In this document: positions 12,255-15,960 of the stretch, piece after piece
How positions within the stretch are numbered: position 1 is the stretch's first letter
Layout of the letters: each line of letters starts with the position of its first letter
Assembly (NCBI GenBank): GCA_017613335.1
Contig: JAGAEB010000143.1
Coordinates: forward strand, 1 to 15,960
Reading direction: 5' to 3'
DNA length: 15,960 nt
Source: Methanosarcinaceae archaeon
GTDB taxonomy: Archaea; Halobacteriota; Methanosarcinia; Methanosarcinales; Methanosarcinaceae
Made by a program: the position numbers and the translations under genes
The notes under the pieces: generated by a model
The model's database searches: none
What the model saw: the letters and a program-made list of their open reading frames with translations, nothing else
What the model was told of the DNA's origin: nothing

Positions 12255-13349
12255 ATGACTGAATTAAATGATGCCGAGAAGCTTTTCCTTCAGGAAAAAG
12301 TTCCGGTCGCCCTTCTTTTCATTGCCTCTTCGAGGATCACCTACATATCCGAAGTCTCAAACGCCATCGGATCGAATTTCGCCCATACGAAAAAAGTCAT
12401 CACGAGACTTGAGAACGGCGGATACATCTCTTCTTTCCTTCAGGGAAGGACGCGTTATCTCCACCTGACTGCAAAAGGGTACCATGTCGCCGAAAGCATC
12501 AGGAACCTGACAGAAATGATCAACAGGGATGCCGGATCATTCTCTTTCCCCGCAGGAAGCGGTATCGATGAGATCGCCCCCGGGAACGTGATCCGCATCC
12601 CGGCCGAAAAATCTCTGCAGACCGGAAATGAAATCGATTCCGACATCCGCGGACAGACCGCCCCGGGATCTTCTGATGCTGTCAGTCCGTCTGCCTTTTC
12701 CGTCGCTGTCTCAGGTCCTTCCGATGAGCCTTCCGTTACCGTAAATCCCGATGCCTCGTCCTCTGCCGGAAACTCCGATGCGCGGTCCTCTGCCGGAAAT
12801 TCCGATGCACCATCCTCTGCCGGAAACTCCGATGCGCGGTCCTCTGCCGGAAATTCCGATGCGCGGTCCTCTGCCGGAAACTCCGATGCGCCGTCCTCTG
12901 CCGGAAATTCCGATGCACTATCCGCTGCCGGAAACTCCGATGCGCCATCCGCTGCCGGGAATTCCGATGAATCGTCCTCTGCCGGAAATTCCGCAGAGGC
13001 CGATGACGTCTGTAACATCTGTGAGCTTCTCTCACATTCATCCGGTGCTGCTGATCCGGACAGACGGGCCGAGCCGTCCGCCGGTTCTTCCGGAAATGCG
13101 GACGATCTTCTTTTCTTTGAAAAGATCGATGACTTCTCCGCCCGCGTCCGCGGCGTCTACGAACTGAAGAAGTCGGAAGGTGCGGACGCTGCGACGCTCC
13201 GCGCCGCTTTAAAGCCGTTCGGACAGGAACTCCGGGCGATCAGAAAGGACATGGATGACAGAAAGCCCGTCAATCCGGAACTGGCCATGGCTTACCGGAA
13301 AGCTGAAGAAAAATACAATGCTTACGCGGGAGAGCCGCCGGAAGCCTGA
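12255..13349 (+). CDS. Winged-helix (MarR-like) protein with octapeptide repeat linker
   Basis: A 364-residue protein in three parts. Residues 1-90 form a winged helix-turn-helix domain: VSNAIGSNFAHTKKVITRLENGGYI is the recognition region, followed by a wing (GRTRYLHLTAKGYHVAE) typical of MarR-like archaeal regulators. Residues 91-250 are polar and low-complexity, and contain nine octapeptides of the form (R/P/L/S)S(S/A)AGNSD, encoded by a 24-bp tandem DNA repeat. Residues 275-364 are helical and charged (ARVRGVYELKKSEGADAATLRAAL onwards). I do not recognise the C-terminal part. A DNA-binding protein with a flexible spacer between two folded ends is the simplest reading. The start has no ribosome binding site but lies 30 nt from a TATA element. 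DUF2110 follows after 72 nt and might be cotranscribed. Confidence 0.75.
   Translation: MTELNDAEKLFLQEKVPVALLFIASSRITYISEVSNAIGSNFAHTKKVITRLENGGYISSFLQGRTRYLHLTAKGYHVAESIRNLTEMINRDAGSFSFPAGSGIDEIAPGNVIRIPAEKSLQTGNEIDSDIRGQTAPGSSDAVSPSAFSVAVSGPSDEPSVTVNPDASSSAGNSDARSSAGNSDAPSSAGNSDARSSAGNSDARSSAGNSDAPSSAGNSDALSAAGNSDAPSAAGNSDESSSAGNSAEADDVCNICELLSHSSGAADPDRRAEPSAGSSGNADDLLFFEKIDDFSARVRGVYELKKSEGADAATLRAALKPFGQELRAIRKDMDDRKPVNPELAMAYRKAEEKYNAYAGEPPEA
12750..12993 (+). repeat. 24-bp coding tandem array with 48-bp higher-order unit
   Basis: About ten copies of a 24-bp unit containing CCTCTGCCGGAAA(C/T)TCCGATG encode the SSAGNSDA-type octapeptides. The Asn codon alternates AAC, AAT, AAC, AAT through eight successive units, so the true duplicated unit was 48 bp. 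The length is a multiple of three and the array has no stops, so other frames also stay open across it. Confidence 0.92.
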
Positions 13350-13421
13350 ATCACGGGAACGGAAAGGATCCGGCCTGACGGGTCCGGCCGTCCTGAACTG
13401 ATTTTTACCGGAGATCAGAAA

Positions 13422-14108
13422 ATGATCATTGAATTACTGCAGCCTGTTTACGGAAACGAGGCCGGCTCCGTCCGGTCTCTGAGCGCTTATCTGGACAACG
13501 AAACCGCCGATCTTGACGTGACATTCAGCATCGAAGTCAGAAACGGAAGATTCGTCGTTGCGATCGACGGCGAAGATGAAGAGATCTGCCGGAATTTCCT
13601 TTATGCCGAATTCGGAAAACCGATGACGCCGGATGATCTTTTCCCGGGCGCCGTGGTCCGGGGCTATATCTCGAAGATCGAAGAAGACCGCATCATCGTC
13701 TCCTGCGGGACTGAACTGGCGATTCCCGCCTCAGCCCTGAAACCGCTCGGCGCCGGAAACGCCGGACAGATCGCCGCCAGATTCGGCATGATCCCGTATC
13801 AGCCGGTCTCTTTCGTCGTCGGCGATGACATGAAGACGGCCGCTTTCACGAAAGAACAGGTCGACCTCTGGTGGTCCTGGCTCAAATCCCCGACCGACAG
13901 ACTCATCCTCAACAACGCCACCCGCTCGCAGGTCAAAGCCGCTCTCAAAAAGAAAGGACACGGAAGAGATGTTTACGGCGTTGAAAAACTCGGCCTGCTC
14001 GAATCCGTCATCGTCTGCAAAGAAAAGACGGACGGCCCGGGAATCGTCGCATCCGTCGGAAAACTCCTCAAATCAAACATCGGCGTCATCATCGGAACGA
14101 AAAAATAA
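13422..14108 (+). CDS. DUF2110-like archaeal protein with S1-like segment
   Basis: A 228-residue protein that resembles the archaea-only DUF2110 family: it starts MIIELLQPVYGNEAGSVRSL, has an alpha/beta N-terminal half (VVAIDGEDEEICRNFLYAEFG) and then an S1/OB-like strand pattern at 75-108 (PGAVVRGYISKIEEDRIIVSCG). The C-terminal half includes WWSWLKSPTDRLILNNATRSQVKAAL and ends IGVIIGTKK. The S1-like segment suggests RNA or nucleic acid contact, but no function is established and the family call rests on memory of the pattern. GGAG (13410-13413) lies 8 nt before ATG 13422. It converges with the dihydrouridine synthase gene, with a shared hairpin between them. Confidence 0.62.
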   Translation: MIIELLQPVYGNEAGSVRSLSAYLDNETADLDVTFSIEVRNGRFVVAIDGEDEEICRNFLYAEFGKPMTPDDLFPGAVVRGYISKIEEDRIIVSCGTELAIPASALKPLGAGNAGQIAARFGMIPYQPVSFVVGDDMKTAAFTKEQVDLWWSWLKSPTDRLILNNATRSQVKAALKKKGHGRDVYGVEKLGLLESVIVCKEKTDGPGIVASVGKLLKSNIGVIIGTKK

Positions 14109-14127
14109 TCGCCGGCATCCGCCGGCG
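14100..14127 (-). terminator. Hairpin terminator for the dihydrouridine synthase gene
   Basis: CGCCGGC (14110-14116) and GCCGGCG (14121-14127) form a perfect 7-bp GC stem with the loop ATCC. On the minus strand it is followed by GATTATTTTTT (to 14100), which gives the classical hairpin/T-tract order. The T run overlaps the last codons of the converging DUF2110-like gene. Confidence 0.65.
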
Positions 14128-14167
14128 CACCCGGTCCGGATCAGCGCAGTCCGCCGGATCTGTGATG

Positions 14168-15223
14168 TCAGGGCGCTCCGTAGTGTTCTTCCAGAATGGC
14201 GATGATCTCTGCGGCCAGCTGTTTTCTTTCTTCCGTGAGCGCCGGTCTGTCGTTGATGTCTATCTTCACGTTTTTGTGAAGGTCGTTGATCATGAGGCGG
14301 ATATTTCCGGAATCGGCGAGTCCTGATGTGAACCACTGGGCATGCGCGCGGATATTGACGCATCCGAAAAGATCGTTTTTGTCGAGAAGATCGCAGTATT
14401 TTATAAAATCAGCCACACGCTGTCTCGTTTCCGACGGTCCGGTGTCGGATGCGTGAAGTCTTTCTGAAATAAACGGGTGGATCTTCCCCGTCGTCAGAAA
14501 GAAGGAAATCCTTTCAAAAATGAACGGATTTCCGATCGCAGCGCGGCCGATCATGACCGTATCGCAGCCGGTCTCATCAAAAACGCGGGAAGCCGATGCT
14601 TCATCACGGACATCTCCGTTGGCAATGACCGGGATCGAGAGCGTTTCCCTGACGCGTCTGATCACAGCTGTATCCGATTTTCCGGCATACATCATATCCC
14701 GTGTTCTTCCGTGGACAGTGACTGCGGCCGCCCCGGCATCCTGAATCGATTCCGCGAGACGGATCGTTTCATCTTCGTTTTTAAGGATCCTCATCTTGAC
14801 ACTCACAGGCGTGCTGACAGCGCCGACCGTCTCCCGGACGATCTGCGCCGGCAGTCCTTCTTTCGTGAGCAGAGACGCCCCGCATCCGCTCCTGACGATC
14901 CGCGGCGACGGACATCCCATATTGATATCGATGACCGCCGGATGAAACATATCCTCCAGAAGACATGCGGCCTTTGAAATGCCCTCTGCCGTACTCCCTG
15001 AAATCTGAACGCCGTAAGGCTTCCCGTCAGCGGAAAATCCGCGGTCCTCTGCATATCTGTCGCCGTTGAGCAGGCCGTCCGCATTGATCATTTCCGTAAA
15101 AGTCAGATCCGCGCCGTGCATCGCGCAGAGCGCGCGGAAAGCCGGATTCGTCACATCCGCCATCGGCGCCGCAAAGATCTTCTTCTTTTTTGATGAAATG
15201 ATATCGGTAAACAGCGATGACAT
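14168..15223 (-). CDS. tRNA-dihydrouridine synthase (DusB-like)
   Basis: A 351-residue FMN-dependent enzyme that reduces uridine to dihydrouridine in tRNA. Visible features are APMADVTNPAFR (19-30), INMGCPSP (100-107) with the catalytic Cys at 104, the FMN-phosphate lysine in SVKMRI (K143), VHGRT (H171), ANGD (201-204) and MIGRAAIGNP (224-233), followed by the helical tRNA-binding C-terminal domain. Length and order fit the DusB-like archaeal group. The frame runs up to an ATG at 15265, but a TATA box (15247-15254) lies within that extension. ATG 15223 is about 27 nt from the TATA centre and gives MSSLFTDIISSKKKKIF, so a leaderless start there is preferred. ATG 15232 is the alternative. Confidence 0.9.
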   Translation of the reverse strand: MSSLFTDIISSKKKKIFAAPMADVTNPAFRALCAMHGADLTFTEMINADGLLNGDRYAEDRGFSADGKPYGVQISGSTAEGISKAACLLEDMFHPAVIDINMGCPSPRIVRSGCGASLLTKEGLPAQIVRETVGAVSTPVSVKMRILKNEDETIRLAESIQDAGAAAVTVHGRTRDMMYAGKSDTAVIRRVRETLSIPVIANGDVRDEASASRVFDETGCDTVMIGRAAIGNPFIFERISFFLTTGKIHPFISERLHASDTGPSETRQRVADFIKYCDLLDKNDLFGCVNIRAHAQWFTSGLADSGNIRLMINDLHKNVKIDINDRPALTEERKQLAAEIIAILEEHYGAP

Positions 15224-15246
15224 GAACGGCATTAACAGGCTGAACG

Positions 15247-15254
15247 TATTTATA
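15247..15254 (-). promoter_or_regulatory. TATA box for the dihydrouridine synthase gene
   Basis: The minus strand reads TATAAATA with flanks CTG and CG, an excellent archaeal TATA element. It predicts transcription from about 15225, almost exactly at ATG 15223. This decides the start of the gene. Confidence 0.6.
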
Positions 15255-15393
15255 CAGATGTACAAAAAATGAACTGCATATTATGGGGGAAAACATCTAT
15301 GCAGTTTTCGTGAATGCGACTGCTTCTTCCGGTTATGTTTTCATCGTTATCCTATTCTTTCCGACACATAAAAATCCATGCCTATAATTGGGT

Positions 15394-15404
15394 AATATTT
15401 ATAT
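15394..15404 (+). promoter_or_regulatory. Putative TATA box for the PD-(D/E)XK gene
   Basis: AATATTTATAT is centred about 38 nt upstream of ATG 15437, predicting a leader of roughly 10-12 nt. No convincing ribosome binding site is present (only GGGATC at about 15428-15433). Confidence 0.45.
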
Positions 15405-15436
15405 CGTTCTTTTGATGTTTATTCGCCGGGATCATT

Positions 15437-15949
15437 ATGGGACTTCTTGGAAATATCGGCAACTATCTCAGCAATTTGGATAAACCCGGCAGCTTTGTCA
15501 AAGGAGAAGACTTCGAAAACTACGTCAGTAAATATATGTTCCCGGACTCTGATTATGAATTGATTTACCGGACTTCTTCTTATTCACAGAACAAAGATCG
15601 TTTCGCAACGGCTTCAATGAAACCGGATTTTCTTTTCATGGACCGCAAAACAAAAAAGCAGTTCTACGTGGAATGCAAGTACAGATCCGATGAATACCGC
15701 AAGGACGAAAAACTTGAATGGACTTACCCCGAACAGCTCAAAAGATACAAGGAAGTGTCAAAAGATATCCCGGTATTCATTGCGCTCGGCATTCAGGGAA
15801 AAGCATCGGATCCGGAATTTATTTTCCTGATCCCGCTGAAAAATGTCAACTTCTGCGGTTTTTATGACAGTTTCCTGTCAAAATACGAATTCTATAAAAG
15901 AAAACCTGTCTTCCCGTCTTACCTGTGGAGTCTTGAAGACAAAATATGA
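15437..15949 (+). CDS. Small PD-(D/E)XK nuclease-fold protein
   Basis: A 170-residue protein with the signature of the PD-(D/E)XK nuclease fold: E25 in an early helix (GEDFENYV), D64 in KPDFLFM, then E79 and K81 in FYVECKYR, and Q99 in YPEQLKRYKE. This is the order seen in Mrr-like, Holliday-junction-resolvase-like and restriction-type endonucleases, and all expected catalytic positions are present. No DNA-recognition domain is attached, and the C-terminus (FPSYLWSLEDKI) is aromatic-rich. The gene is AT-richer than its neighbours, which hints at horizontal acquisition or a defence or mobile context beyond the right edge. No partner gene is visible in the window. Substrate and role cannot be assigned. 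Confidence 0.7.
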   Translation: MGLLGNIGNYLSNLDKPGSFVKGEDFENYVSKYMFPDSDYELIYRTSSYSQNKDRFATASMKPDFLFMDRKTKKQFYVECKYRSDEYRKDEKLEWTYPEQLKRYKEVSKDIPVFIALGIQGKASDPEFIFLIPLKNVNFCGFYDSFLSKYEFYKRKPVFPSYLWSLEDKI

Positions 15950-15960
15950 AATCAAAAAAA

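Noticed and set aside
12455..13167. Alternative-frame genes across the 24-bp repeat (plus-frame PLPEIPM repeats and two minus-strand frames)
   Set aside because: They exist only because the 24-bp unit lacks stops in these frames. The chosen frame has a winged-helix domain at one end and a normal helical region at the other.
13350..13421. Terminator between the winged-helix gene and the DUF2110-like gene
   Set aside because: GGATCCGGCC and GGTCCGGCC are direct rather than inverted repeats. Only a weak interrupted stem can be drawn before ATTTTT, so I could not support it.
15224..15265. Longer N-terminus for the dihydrouridine synthase
   Set aside because: The extension contains the TATA box of the gene itself and has no ribosome binding site, so the start at 15223 fits better.

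Overview
The window comes from a methanogenic euryarchaeon, most likely of the order Methanomicrobiales; a Methanocorpusculum-like genome is a guess from general style only. The evidence is an almost complete set of methanogenesis marker genes (atwA/component A2, mmp3, mmp6, mmp5, mmp15, mmp17, mmp7), a coenzyme F420 biosynthesis gene (cofH), an archaeal DHH/RecJ-like phosphoesterase, an archaea-only DUF2110-type protein, TATA-box promoters with leaderless or short-leader starts, and GGAGG/AGGTG ribosome binding sites inside the operon. GC content is moderate, with GC-rich third codon positions.

Layout. 2-196: 3' end of a CBS-domain protein with a duplicated hydrophilic tail. 361-1743 (+): DHH/DHHA1 phosphoesterase, convergent with cofH (1785-2915, -). 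2916-3429: divergent intergenic region with a 21-bp tandem array. 3430-5112 (+): atwA. 5113-5678: gene-free leader with two tandem repeat arrays and several hairpins, including a strong terminator. 5679-11203 (+): a tight six-gene operon mmp3-mmp6-mmp5-mmp15-mmp17-mmp7, closed by a hairpin/T-tract terminator. 11204-11498: convergent spacer with an oligo-T/CTGCAG repeat array. 11499-12137 (-): DJ-1/PfpI-family protein. 12255-13349 (+): winged-helix protein with an octapeptide repeat linker. 13422-14108 (+): DUF2110-like protein. 14168-15223 (-): tRNA-dihydrouridine synthase. 15437-15949 (+): small PD-(D/E)XK nuclease-like protein in AT-richer DNA.

How the genes work together. Methyl-coenzyme M reductase (MCR) needs its F430 nickel reduced to Ni(I), a very low-potential step driven by ATP. 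Component A2, Mmp3, Mmp7 and Mmp17 are known partners (with McrC, not in this window) in that activation complex. Here they sit with Mmp15, which keeps the ATPase and [4Fe-4S]-ligand signatures of the 2-hydroxyacyl-CoA dehydratase activators, and with Mmp5 and Mmp6. The window is therefore essentially an MCR-activation module with its own upstream control region. The rest is housekeeping (F420 synthesis, nucleic acid phosphoesterase, tRNA modification) plus accessory genes.

The most distinctive non-gene feature is the density of short tandem repeats: seven separate arrays with periods of 16 to 30 bp, in spacers and in protein tails or linkers. Several show higher-order dimer units or conserved dyad symmetry. 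No RNA genes, CRISPR arrays, insertion sequences or origins were seen.
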